Of a DNA stretch of 9,209 bases, positions 1 through 6,575 are shown piece by piece. Origin of the DNA: an uncultured Campylobacter sp. Lineage in GTDB: Bacteria; Campylobacterota; Campylobacteria; Campylobacterales; Campylobacteraceae. The translations under genes were made by a program, and so were the position numbers. How positions within the stretch are numbered: position 1 is the first letter of the stretch; every line of letters starts with the position of its first letter. Under the pieces are notes generated by a model, which did no database searches, was not told the DNA's origin, and saw only the letters and a program-made list of their open reading frames with translations. The DNA is taken from positions 1-9,209 of the forward strand of contig NZ_CALHXD010000182.1 in assembly GCF_938040115.1 (NCBI RefSeq), written 5' to 3'.

Positions 1-925
1 CGGCGAAATCATACTCAAGCTTGCTTTGCTTTTGCGCGATCTGCTTTAGCGCCGTCAAAAAATACTCGCCCATCTTTCGCTTTTGCTCCATGGGCGCTAG
101 CTCGCCAAATTCGGGCTCGAAATGTATCAACGCGTCCGTTTTGCCCGTGTCTTTTCTAAACGGCGAATACTCAAATCTATTTCGCAAAAAGTAACCGCCC
201 GCGCGCCTCTGCTCCTCGCTCATCATTTCGCGTATCAGCTCCCAAGCGCGCTGCGAGCTTAGGCGCGGCTTATCGGACGCGATGATGTAGTTGGTTCGGC
301 AGTGCTCGTCATCAAAGCTAAACGCGCATTCCAATTTTATGTAGTTGATTATCGAGCCGTAAATTTTAGGGCGCATTTTGGCGTTAAGCGCCGGTTGTAG
401 ATCTGCAAAGAGGCTTTCTATCACGGCGCGCGAGTTTTCGTAGCAGTTGCTGATAGCGCGCGTGATGCGGACCGGATTTTTGGCTATCCAGTTGTGCTGG
501 CTGTTTAGCTTGAGGTCCAAAATTTCCTCTTTTACGGGGCGCGCGAGCGTTTTACCCGCCGTATCCGGACTTTCGTGAAAAAACGTATCGTCGTCTTGCA
601 TCGTAAGCCCCGTTTTGCGTTTCGACCACATAGCTTCTACAAAGCGCGGCTCGCCGTGCGCATTTAAAAAATAGGTCATCGCATAGCCGTTGTAAAATTT
701 CCCGCGCAGCGCCTCTAAGCTCTCGCGCTCGCCCCAGCCTACGATCGCTAGGCATTCGCAAATTTTAACGGCCCTGTTCCACTCGCTAGCGTTTTTATAA
801 AAGGCGTAGCGGTCAAATTCGCCTAGCAGCCGCTCGCGAATTAAAATTTGATCCTGGGCGCGCAGAAAAATTTCTAGTTCGGCGAGGTTTTCTATCTCGT
901 AAATTGGCTCTAAAATTTCACTCAT
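1..925 (-). CDS. Hypothetical protein downstream of moeA, C-terminus outside the window
   Basis: The minus strand is open without a stop from an ATG at 925 to the window edge (308 codons). It begins MSEILEPIYEIENLAELEIF and the last visible residues are SKLEYDF-A. An AAAGG ribosome site lies about 7 nt before the ATG, and the start is 24 nt after the moeA stop, so the two genes are probably co-transcribed. The visible part has no signal peptide or membrane segment and looks like a mixed, charged soluble protein rich in aromatic residues. It has scattered cysteines (CECLA near residue 56, NCYEN near 160) that form no metal-binding pattern I can name. I do not recognise the family. Proximity to moeA is the only functional hint and does not prove a role in molybdenum cofactor metabolism. 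That it is a real gene is well supported by the long open frame, the ribosome site and codon use like its neighbours. Confidence 0.8.
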   Translation of the reverse strand, partial: MSEILEPIYEIENLAELEIFLRAQDQILIRERLLGEFDRYAFYKNASEWNRAVKICECLAIVGWGERESLEALRGKFYNGYAMTYFLNAHGEPRFVEAMWSKRKTGLTMQDDDTFFHESPDTAGKTLARPVKEEILDLKLNSQHNWIAKNPVRITRAISNCYENSRAVIESLFADLQPALNAKMRPKIYGSIINYIKLECAFSFDDEHCRTNYIIASDKPRLSSQRAWELIREMMSEEQRRAGGYFLRNRFEYSPFRKDTGKTDALIHFEPEFGELAPMEQKRKMGEYFLTALKQIAQKQSKLEYDFA

Positions 926-949
926 TATCAGCCTTTAAATTACTTAAAT

Positions 950-2146
950 TTAAACCATTTTCAGCACTTCGACTATCTCGCCCTTTGCGATAAATTCGGT
1001 TTCTTTTGGGATGATTAAAAGCGCGGCGCCCCCTGTGAGATTATTTACGATCGCCGAGCTGCCCAGCTTCTTGCCGTCTAAATTTACGTAAATTTTGCCG
1101 TCGCGATTGACTAAATTTACCGCCGTAAACTCCAAAAACGGCGAGCGCTTTTTGTAGTCCTCGTCCATGATCGCCGTGATTTTAGGCTCGCTAGCGCCAA
1201 ACCACGCATTTAGCAGCACGCGCACGTAGAGCACGCACATCACCATCGCCGAGTACGGGAAGCCCGGCAGCGCAAATATATACTTTTCGCCCGCTTTTGC
1301 GACCTTGATGTGGCGGCCCGGCTTGATCGCGGCGCCGTCTATGATGATGTCGAAATTTTCGCCCAGCGCGCCTTTTACGAAGTCGTAGTCGCCCATGCTG
1401 ATGCCGCCCGTGGTGACGAGGACGTCGGCTGATTTTAGCGCGCGGACGATGGCGTCTTTTACGAGCTCGGCGCGGTCGCGCACTATCTCGCACAGCACGG
1501 GTTCGCCGCCCATTTTGCGCACCATGGCCGCGATGCCTACGTGGTTTGAGCTGTGGATTTGCGCGGCGTTTTCTAGCGGCTCTCCGAGGTCTTTTATCTC
1601 GCTTCCAGTCGCCAGTACTGCGACTCTGGGCCGCACAAATACGCTAACGTTAAAGATCCCAAGCTCGGCTAACAGCGCAGTCTCGGCGTAACCTATCGTC
1701 GCGCCTTTTTTGATTAGGATTTCGCCTTTTTTGTAGCTTTCGCCCACTTCGCGCACGGCAAAGCCCTTTGGTACGGGTTTTTTGATGAGGATTTTGCCGC
1801 CTGATACCTCGACGTTTTCGACAGGGATTAGCGTGTCGGTGCCTTCGCTCATTAGCGAGCCGGTGAAGGTTTTGACGCATTTTACGCCCCCCACCTTTAG
1901 CCCTTTATCGCTGCCCGCAGGCAGGTCGGTGATGAGCTCAAGCTCGCTCAAATCCTCTCTCCACGCAAACGCGTAGCCGTCCATCGCCGAGACGGGACGC
2001 TCCGGGTAGTTATCCTGCGCCGCGATATCTACGGCGATACGGCGATCAAGCGCCTGCGTGAGAGTGACCTTTTCTACGCGGTCCCAAGGAGCCAGCGTAG
2101 AGCGTAAAATTTCAAGAGAGGCTTCATAACTCATAAATTCTTTCAT
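950..2146 (-). CDS. moeA: Molybdopterin molybdenumtransferase MoeA
   Basis: MoeA inserts molybdate into adenylated molybdopterin, the last step of molybdenum cofactor synthesis in the cytoplasm. The 398 residues match the usual length of about 400. Family marks in order are SAMDGYA at 53-59, a TGSLMSEGTDTLIPVENVEV-type segment near 95-114, ATGSE at 179-183 opening the MPT-binding domain, TTGGISMGDYDFV at 245-257, KPG at 275-277 and LPGFPYS at 293-299. The C-terminal beta domain follows from about 320. LPGFPYS replaces the LPGNPVS seen in many bacteria, which I take as lineage variation, not damage. Met1 is preferred over Met5 because AAGGA lies 7 nt before it. The partners moaD and moaE sit about 5.9 kb away on the same strand, not adjacent. 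The structured repeat (element A) ends 14 nt before the start codon, so it may lie in the mRNA leader. Confidence 0.96.
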   Translation of the reverse strand: MKEFMSYEASLEILRSTLAPWDRVEKVTLTQALDRRIAVDIAAQDNYPERPVSAMDGYAFAWREDLSELELITDLPAGSDKGLKVGGVKCVKTFTGSLMSEGTDTLIPVENVEVSGGKILIKKPVPKGFAVREVGESYKKGEILIKKGATIGYAETALLAELGIFNVSVFVRPRVAVLATGSEIKDLGEPLENAAQIHSSNHVGIAAMVRKMGGEPVLCEIVRDRAELVKDAIVRALKSADVLVTTGGISMGDYDFVKGALGENFDIIIDGAAIKPGRHIKVAKAGEKYIFALPGFPYSAMVMCVLYVRVLLNAWFGASEPKITAIMDEDYKKRSPFLEFTAVNLVNRDGKIYVNLDGKKLGSSAIVNNLTGGAALLIIPKETEFIAKGEIVEVLKMV

Positions 2147-2160
2147 TTTTTATCCTTTTT

Positions 2161-2307
2161 TGATTCCCCGGCTCGGCTGGATTTCAAATAGTTTTCGGCT
2201 AGGATACTCTGGTCACGGACGACCGGTTCGCTCCCGTCGTATCCGCCGCAAACTATTTAAACTACACACAATCCGTCTGGAATATTTCTGCCGATTTTAC
2301 TAAATTT
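2161..2307. repeat. Structured dispersed repeat, element A
   Basis: This is one of two related elements; the other is at 7641-7789. The left flank 2161-2187 starts TGATTCCCC and ends GGATTTCAA. The right flank 2259-2287 starts AAACTAC and ends GTCTGGAATATTT, and weaker similarity continues to CTAAATTT at 2307. Between them is a long imperfect inverted repeat: 2186-2207 pairs with 2239-2258, 19 bp with one mismatch (T2195) and a 2-nt bulge. Inside the loop, CGGAC (2216-2220) can pair with GTTCG (2226-2230) around a 5-nt loop, flanked by TGGTCA and CTCCC. Outer helices are also possible: ATTCC (2163-2167) with GGAAT (2279-2283), and GGAT (2179-2182) with ATCC (2271-2274). The element occupies the gap between moeA and telA, and its TGATTCCCC end is 14 nt from the moeA start. 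Whether it acts as RNA, a DNA recombination site or a mobile remnant cannot be told here. Confidence 0.85.
2294..2299 (-). promoter_or_regulatory. Candidate -10 box for moeA
   Basis: Read on the minus strand this is TAAAAT in an AT-rich context with no clear -35, as is common in Campylobacter. Transcription would start near 2287, the right edge of element A, putting the whole element in a leader of about 140 nt for moeA. The same TAAAAT sequence is the candidate -10 for moaD and for the yedE-like gene. Other AT-rich hexamers further upstream are possible, so this is tentative. Confidence 0.35.
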
Positions 2308-2375
2308 AATCGTAAATTATGCTAATAAAGCACAGAAGTTTATTATTAAGCCTGTAAAAAGCGTACGAATTTAGT

Positions 2376-2381
2376 TATAAT
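2376..2381 (+). promoter_or_regulatory. -10 box (TATAAT) for telA-like gene
   Basis: A perfect TATAAT lies 29 nt before the TTG start codon, with AT-rich sequence upstream and no good -35, the usual Campylobacter sigma-70 pattern. Transcription would begin about 2388, leaving a leader of roughly 23 nt. A 7-bp inverted repeat (TAATAAA 2323-2329 with TTTATTA 2339-2345) lies 30 nt upstream and could be a regulator site, but it is short. Confidence 0.6.
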
Positions 2382-2410
2382 AGCTCTTAAATTTAAGCAA
2401 AGGACAAGCT

Positions 2411-3478
2411 TTGAATCAAATCGCTAAAACGCCCCAAGACGTCGTCGCCTTACTCATAGAAAAAAGGAAAGAATTTACCGATCCCAAAGAATTTATCGTA
2501 TCGTTTGGTAAGGATGAACTAGGCGAGTTTGAGAAGCTAAACGGCGATATGGATATGAAGGTCGGCGACCTGCTTAGTATGAGCCAAAGCGTGGGAAGCT
2601 CGGTCGGCGAGTCGCTAAAGTCGGTCAAAAAATACTCCGCCGAGCTCATAAAAGCAAGCGATAAGATGAAGGAGGGCGGACTGGGGGCGAAATTTATAAA
2701 TTTCTTGCTCGGCAAAGACCTGGCCGCCGAGCTGGCTAGCAAATATCAAAGCGTGTCAAGCTTGTTTGAAGAAATCACGGCAAATTTAAAACACTCCATA
2801 AATGTTTTAGAAGCTAGAAACGCAGAAATCTCCGAGAAGCAAAAGGAGCTCTCGCTCGTAATCGAAAGCCTAAAAGGCAAGATAGAAATTTTAAGCAAAA
2901 CAGACGAGCTCATCGAAAATTTAGCGACAAATCAAACAGACGAAGAGCAGAAAAAATTCCTCCTCGAAGAGGCGCTATTTTACATCCGTATGCATCTGCA
3001 AAATTTGCGTCAAGTGCTTGTCGTGATGCAGCAAAGCCTCGCAAACTACGCTACTATCAAGCACAATAACTCGCTTTTAAGTTTCGCCACGCAAAACACG
3101 ATCACAACGAGCATCACGGCGCTAAAAACCAACGTCTATATCGCAAGCGCAGCGCAAGAAGGCAAAAAGCAGCTAAAGGCCGTTTCCGAGATGGACAAGC
3201 TAGCTAGCGACGTTATCCTAAAAAACGCGCAGGACGTAAACGATACGGCAACAGACGTGATGGCAAAGGTCGCAGGCGGCGCGCTAGATAACCAAAACCT
3301 TGAAAAAGCGATAAATTTGATGATAGATTCGCTAGATAAGATAGAAAATTTCAAAAACGAGGCGCTACCGAAGATGAAAGAAAATATCGCTAAAATAGCG
3401 CAGATGAGCAAGACGCTAGAAAGCAAGGTAAACAAGCTCGAAAAGATCGAGCAAAGCGACGTGTATAGTATAGAGTAG
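2411..3478 (+). CDS. telA: TelA-like protein (toxic anion resistance family)
   Basis: The 355-residue protein is soluble and almost wholly helical, with no signal peptide or membrane segment. Charged heptad-like stretches suggest coiled coils near residues 120-172 and again near 290-350. I assign it to the TelA/KlaC toxic anion resistance family on overall helical layout and length, on a central segment with LRQVLVVMQQS and NTITTSITALKTN, and on the C-terminal pattern VILKNAQDVNDTATDVMAKV followed by LEKAINLMIDSLDKIENF, which resembles the ending of known members. The family was named for tellurite resistance, but its biochemical role is not established and general envelope-stress roles have been proposed. 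The start is TTG, supported by AAAGGA 7 nt upstream and a TATAAT box at the right distance. The NfeD-like and flotillin genes follow on the same strand after 164 nt, which suggests joint work at the membrane. The family call is moderately sure; that the gene is real is nearly certain. Confidence 0.75.
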   Translation: MNQIAKTPQDVVALLIEKRKEFTDPKEFIVSFGKDELGEFEKLNGDMDMKVGDLLSMSQSVGSSVGESLKSVKKYSAELIKASDKMKEGGLGAKFINFLLGKDLAAELASKYQSVSSLFEEITANLKHSINVLEARNAEISEKQKELSLVIESLKGKIEILSKTDELIENLATNQTDEEQKKFLLEEALFYIRMHLQNLRQVLVVMQQSLANYATIKHNNSLLSFATQNTITTSITALKTNVYIASAAQEGKKQLKAVSEMDKLASDVILKNAQDVNDTATDVMAKVAGGALDNQNLEKAINLMIDSLDKIENFKNEALPKMKENIAKIAQMSKTLESKVNKLEKIEQSDVYSIE

Positions 3479-3491
3479 GGAGTCGAGTGGG

Positions 3492-3600
3492 GTCAAATTT
3501 GACTAAAGCGCGACGAGTTTTAGGTTTTCTAGCGGTAAACGTCAAATTTGCATCTAGCGAGTAAATCTCCGTTCAAATTTAAACCTATACGGTCAAATTT
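3492..3600. repeat. Cluster of TCAAATTT motifs
   Basis: Four copies of TCAAATTT lie at 3493-3500, 3542-3549, 3573-3580 and 3593-3600, in the 164-nt gap between telA and the NfeD-like gene. The first is inside a perfect 12-nt palindrome, GTCAAATTTGAC (3492-3503). Such motifs are scattered through non-coding DNA of this genome (also near 6250, 6471 and 7972) and are common in Campylobacter, so the cluster may be only a compositional habit. No convincing terminator for telA is visible in this gap. Confidence 0.5.
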
Positions 3601-3601
3601 G

Positions 3602-3620
3602 ATTTTGCAAACGGCAAAAT
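3602..3620 (+). promoter_or_regulatory. Small hairpin before the NfeD-like gene
   Basis: ATTTTGC (3602-3608) and GCAAAAT (3614-3620) form a perfect 7-bp stem with a 5-nt loop. The stem ends about 10 nt before the AAGG ribosome site of the gene starting at 3643. It has no T-tract directly after it, so it is not a normal terminator. It could influence translation or mark an mRNA end, or be chance in AT-rich DNA. Confidence 0.3.
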
Positions 3621-3642
3621 TTAAAAACAAAAAAGGTAAAAG

Positions 3643-4263
3643 ATGGATCAATTTTTAACGCTTCTTGGCAACAATCTCATATTTTCCGTTCCTCTGGCTA
3701 TCGTTACGGTTTTTACATTGCTTGAGATTATTTTGATGATGACCGGATTTTCAGCGCTTGAGCCGATAAACGGGCTATTTGACGGAGCGGACGGTATAGA
3801 TGCGCCCGGCGCCGAGTTGTTAGCTTGGGCAAATAAAGGCGGCGTGCCGAGTACGATTTTTTACGGGATTTTGCTTATGAGCTTCGGGGCGTGCGGGCTT
3901 TTTATCACCGGCGTTTTTTACGGCTCCGCCTCGCCTGCGTGGTATATGAGCGCGGTTATCGCCGCAGTTTCGTTTTTTATCGCTTTGACTTGGACTAGAT
4001 GGGTGAGCTTGCTTGCGGCAAAGTACCTGCCTCAGGTGCAAACGTCGGCCTTTAGTAAAAAGGAGCTTCTTGGCTGCGAATGCGAAGTCAAGGACTATAA
4101 AATAACCAAAGAGCAAGGCGGCGACGTTAAAGTTGCGGATAAAAACGGAAAAGAACGTTTCGTTTTTGCAAGGGCTGCCGATGAAAAAGAGCTTGTAAAA
4201 GGCGATACCGCGCTCATCGTTAGGATCGATAAAAATAACTTTTACATCAAGAAAAAACAGTAA
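3643..4263 (+). CDS. yqiJ: YqiJ/NfeD-like membrane protein with OB-fold, flotillin partner
   Basis: At 206 residues the protein is close to E. coli YqiJ (about 209). Three hydrophobic segments are visible, near residues 14-34, 72-94 and 101-122. A soluble C-terminal domain from about 138 to 204 begins LLGCECEVKDY and is rich in beta-type sequence, as expected for the OB-fold of the YqiJ (DUF1449)/NfeD group. Proteins of this group are encoded beside flotillins and are thought to act with them at membrane microdomains; the soluble domain probably faces the cytoplasm. The flotillin gene starts 21 nt after this stop, so the two clearly form an operon. An AAAGG ribosome site lies 6 nt before the ATG. 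The assignment rests on topology, size and this neighbour, which together are strong; the exact molecular job is not known. Confidence 0.85.
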   Translation: MDQFLTLLGNNLIFSVPLAIVTVFTLLEIILMMTGFSALEPINGLFDGADGIDAPGAELLAWANKGGVPSTIFYGILLMSFGACGLFITGVFYGSASPAWYMSAVIAAVSFFIALTWTRWVSLLAAKYLPQVQTSAFSKKELLGCECEVKDYKITKEQGGDVKVADKNGKERFVFARAADEKELVKGDTALIVRIDKNNFYIKKKQ

Positions 4264-4284
4264 ATTTAATCTAAGGAGAATAGT

Positions 4285-6240
4285 ATGAACATTGACGGGA
4301 TGACTTCTTTGGCCGTATTTGTCGGCATAGGACTCTTTTCTATCATCATTTTGGGTATCGTCTTTTCAAGGCTTTACCGAAAGACGACAAAGGAGCTTAC
4401 GTTCGTGCGAACGGGCTTTGGCGGCGAAAAGGTCGTTGTGGACGGCGGCGCGCTGATACTGCCGATACTGCATGATTATATCGACATAAATATGCAGTCG
4501 ATGAAAGTTACCGTAGCTCGCTCTAAAAGCGATAGCTTCATAACCAAAGATAGAATGCGCGTGGATATTACGGCTGATTTTTATATCAGAGTGGGCGAGG
4601 ATAGAGAGTCTATCTCGCGCGCGGCGCAAACGCTGGGTAAAAAGACGATCGATCTGCGCGAGCTAACCGGGCTGATAGAAGGCAAGCTCATCGCTACGCT
4701 CCGCTCGGTGGCAAGCTCGATGGAGATGAAGGAACTACACGAAAAAAGGGATGAGTTTAGCTCACAGGTCAAAAACGCTATCGAAGCCGATCTATCTAAA
4801 AACGGCCTTCAACTAGAGTCCGTCTCTCTCACGTCGCTAGATCAAACGGCTAAAGAGTTTTTTAACGAAAACAACGCCTTTGACGCCGAGGGCTTGACCA
4901 GCTTAACGCAGACTATCGAGGAACGCAAAAAGCTACGAAACGATATCGAGCGCTCGACCGAGGTACAAATCGCGCAGAAAAACTATGAAACGCAGTCGGA
5001 GAAATTTGAAATCCAAAGGAAACAAGCCGAGGCCGAAGCCACGCAACAAACCAAGATAGCGAATTTCCAAGCCGAGCAAGAAGCGCTAAGAGCAAAAGAA
5101 GCCGAAAGTAGGCGCAAGGAGGCCGAAGAAGCCAAGATCGTCGCGAACAAAGCTATCGAAGAGGCGCAGATAAACAAAGCAAAGGCTATCAAAGAAACCG
5201 AGATCGAAAAGGAAAAAGCTCTCGAAATCGCCACTCAAAACAAAAACATCGAGATAGCCAAGAAAAATCAAGAAGTTGAAGAGGTCAGGATCGCCGCTCA
5301 CAAAGCCATCGAACAGGCTGAAATCGAAAAGGCCAAAACCATAGAAACGGTGGAGGTGCAAAAGGCCAGAGTTGTCAAAGAAGCCGAGATAGAAAAGGAA
5401 AAAGTCATTGAGCTGGCAAATCAGAGCAAAAATATCGAAATCGCTAAAAAAGTCGAAGAAGAAGCCGTGGCTAAAACCCTAGCCAACGAGAAAAAGGCGC
5501 TAGAAGCCGCGTCGCTGGAAAAGATCAAAACCGCCTCCGAAATAGAACAAGCCGAACGTATCAAAAAGCTAGCTCTAATCGAAGCACAGCAAGACGCCGA
5601 GCAGCTATCTATCGAAAAAACCGTCGCCGCAAAGGCTGAAAAAGAGGCCGAGGAAAACCTAGCCGAAGCTGCCAAAATCAAAGCGATGGGCACAAGCGAA
5701 GCGCTAAAGATCAAAGCTACCGCAGAAGCCGAAGCCATAAAGATAACGGCTGAAGCCAACAGGCTAAACTACGAGGTCGAGGCTAAGGGTAAAACCGAGA
5801 TAAATAACGCCGAAAACATCGTCTCGGCGGCGATTTTGGAAAATAGATTTAAGCTCGCCTTGATCGAGTTTATGCCGCAAATCATCGCCCAGGTCGTAAA
5901 ACCCGCAGAGAAAATCGACTCTATCAAAATCGTGCAAATGGCGGGCATGGGCGGCGCAAATCAGGGCGGTGCGGGTTCAAATGCTAACGGCGGCGTTAGC
6001 AACGCTGGAGCATCTCTCTCCGATCAAATCGTAAATGCGTCTCTAAACTATAAAGTAAATGCACCGATAATCGACGATCTAATGAAACAAGTCGGCATCG
6101 ATCTAAACGGCGGGATACAAAATATCGCCTCGCCCCTGCTGGACGGTTGCGAAAAAGCTAAAGACGCGTCAAATTTTAGCGCAAAAGAGACTGAGAAATT
6201 TAATGCTGCAAGCGAACAAAAAGACGGTAAGAAAAAGTAA
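4285..6240 (+). CDS. yqiK: YqiK-type flotillin (SPFH/PHB domain), extended coiled coil
   Basis: Flotillins are membrane-anchored scaffold proteins that assemble at membrane microdomains. The 651-residue protein has a short N-terminus and one membrane segment near residues 9-29. A PHB/SPFH domain follows (about 36-210, starting TFVRTGFGGEKVVVDGGALI and including DRMRVDITADFYIRV). Then comes a very long Ala/Glu/Lys-rich coiled coil (about 220-510). A conserved C-terminal flotillin segment (ILENRFKLALIEFMPQIIAQ) is followed by a Gly/Ala/Asn linker near 553-577 and a tail to a Lys-rich end. E. coli YqiK is about 553 residues, so this protein is about 100 longer. Much of the excess is explained by 11-residue repeats in the coiled coil (see the repeat entry) and the C-terminal tail. 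AAGGAG lies 7 nt before the ATG, and the gene is 21 nt behind its NfeD-like partner. A probable terminator follows at 6271-6324. Confidence 0.93.
   Translation: MNIDGMTSLAVFVGIGLFSIIILGIVFSRLYRKTTKELTFVRTGFGGEKVVVDGGALILPILHDYIDINMQSMKVTVARSKSDSFITKDRMRVDITADFYIRVGEDRESISRAAQTLGKKTIDLRELTGLIEGKLIATLRSVASSMEMKELHEKRDEFSSQVKNAIEADLSKNGLQLESVSLTSLDQTAKEFFNENNAFDAEGLTSLTQTIEERKKLRNDIERSTEVQIAQKNYETQSEKFEIQRKQAEAEATQQTKIANFQAEQEALRAKEAESRRKEAEEAKIVANKAIEEAQINKAKAIKETEIEKEKALEIATQNKNIEIAKKNQEVEEVRIAAHKAIEQAEIEKAKTIETVEVQKARVVKEAEIEKEKVIELANQSKNIEIAKKVEEEAVAKTLANEKKALEAASLEKIKTASEIEQAERIKKLALIEAQQDAEQLSIEKTVAAKAEKEAEENLAEAAKIKAMGTSEALKIKATAEAEAIKITAEANRLNYEVEAKGKTEINNAENIVSAAILENRFKLALIEFMPQIIAQVVKPAEKIDSIKIVQMAGMGGANQGGAGSNANGGVSNAGASLSDQIVNASLNYKVNAPIIDDLMKQVGIDLNGGIQNIASPLLDGCEKAKDASNFSAKETEKFNAASEQKDGKKK
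5149..5466 (+). repeat. Duplicated hendecad (11-residue) repeats in the flotillin coiled coil
   Basis: Codons 289-332 encode four 11-residue units: KAIEEAQINKA, KAIKETEIEKE, KALEIATQNKN, IEIAKKNQEVE. After a 7-residue spacer, codons 340-394 repeat the set with one extra unit: KAIEQAEIEKA, KTIETVEVQKA, RVVKEAEIEKE, KVIELANQSKN, IEIAKKVEEEA. The second block therefore looks like a duplicate of the first that gained one hendecad. Eleven-residue periodicity is typical of straight or right-handed coiled coils, as in the stalks of SPFH proteins. Confidence 0.85.
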
Positions 6241-6270
6241 ATCTAGCCTCAAATTTGATTAAAGTTGTGT

Positions 6271-6324
6271 AAAGGGGCGGCACACTAGCGCGGTAAAGCC
6301 GGCTAAATTTGGCCGTCCTTTTTT
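6271..6324 (+). terminator. Probable intrinsic terminator after the flotillin operon
   Basis: AAAGG plus CGGC on the left arm (6271-6281) can pair with GCCG plus CCTTT on the right arm (from 6312), with a small asymmetric internal loop. The right arm runs directly into TTTTTT. The enclosed loop of about 30 nt contains further short GC pairings (CGG/CCG). It begins 31 nt after the flotillin stop, a normal place for the end of the telA-NfeD-flotillin transcript. The stem is imperfect, so confidence is moderate. Confidence 0.5.
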
Positions 6325-6523
6325 ACAATCAAAACAATAGTTGCTTTTTGTGGTTGTTTTTGGCATATTTTGAGCTGTCTGCACGGCTGTAAATTTAACA
6401 TCTACAAATTTTAAACACGTTTAATATTTATGTAAATTTAACTGCTTAAGTTAAATTTTATATTCCCTTTCAAATTTGATTAAATCCCAAGCAAATTTTA
6501 TTAATTTTTTATTTTAACATCAG
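6325..6523. other. AT-rich gap between flotillin terminator and yedE-like gene, with a dyad
   Basis: This is the main part of a 335-nt stretch without a gene. No small ORF with a ribosome site was found in it. A weak AT hairpin (AAAACAA 6331-6337 with a downstream TTGTTTT) could assist termination. The notable content is the perfect dyad at 6434-6458, listed separately. The rest is low-complexity AAATTT-type sequence. Confidence 0.6.
6434..6458. promoter_or_regulatory. Perfect 25-nt dyad upstream of yedE-like gene (possible operator)
   Basis: AAATTTAACT (6434-6443) and AGTTAAATTT (6449-6458) are perfect 10-nt inverted arms around the 5-nt spacer GCTTA. The centre is about 78 nt upstream of the putative -10 and 130 nt before the start codon. 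It has almost no G or C, so it is a poor terminator. A dyad of this size could be a binding site for a dimeric regulator, but the regulator is unknown and AT-rich DNA produces such symmetry more easily than random DNA. Confidence 0.4.
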
Positions 6524-6529
6524 TAAAAT
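6524..6529 (+). promoter_or_regulatory. Candidate -10 box for yedE-like gene
   Basis: TAAAAT lies 46 nt before the ATG, behind a strongly T-rich stretch (6501-6515), a typical Campylobacter arrangement without a -35. The leader would be about 40 nt and contains AAAGGA (6564-6569), the ribosome site 6 nt before the start. Confidence 0.45.
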
Positions 6530-6575
6530 ACAGCTTAAGAAATCGGGTCGATTTTACCTTTTCAAAGGACACTTC

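Noticed and set aside
1191..1493. Arg/His-rich open frame antisense or frame-shifted to moeA
   Set aside because: It is a compositional by-product of the moeA reading frame, with no ribosome site and a low-complexity product.
2161..2307. Element A (and B) as integron attC recombination sites
   Set aside because: The size, folded shape and variable stem recall attC, but the required RYYYAAC and GTTRRRY end boxes are not present as a complementary pair, and no integrase or cassette series is seen. The likeness is kept only as an idea.
2323..2345. TAATAAA/TTTATTA inverted repeat before the telA promoter
   Set aside because: The arms are only 7 nt and purely A and T in AT-rich DNA, so chance is a sufficient explanation. 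It is noted in the promoter entry only.
5421..5759. Minus-strand hydrophobic-looking open frames within the flotillin gene (4983-5759)
   Set aside because: They are antisense of the Ala/Glu/Lys-rich coiled coil, which always gives Ser/Phe/Ala-rich pseudo-membrane proteins. They have no start signals of their own.
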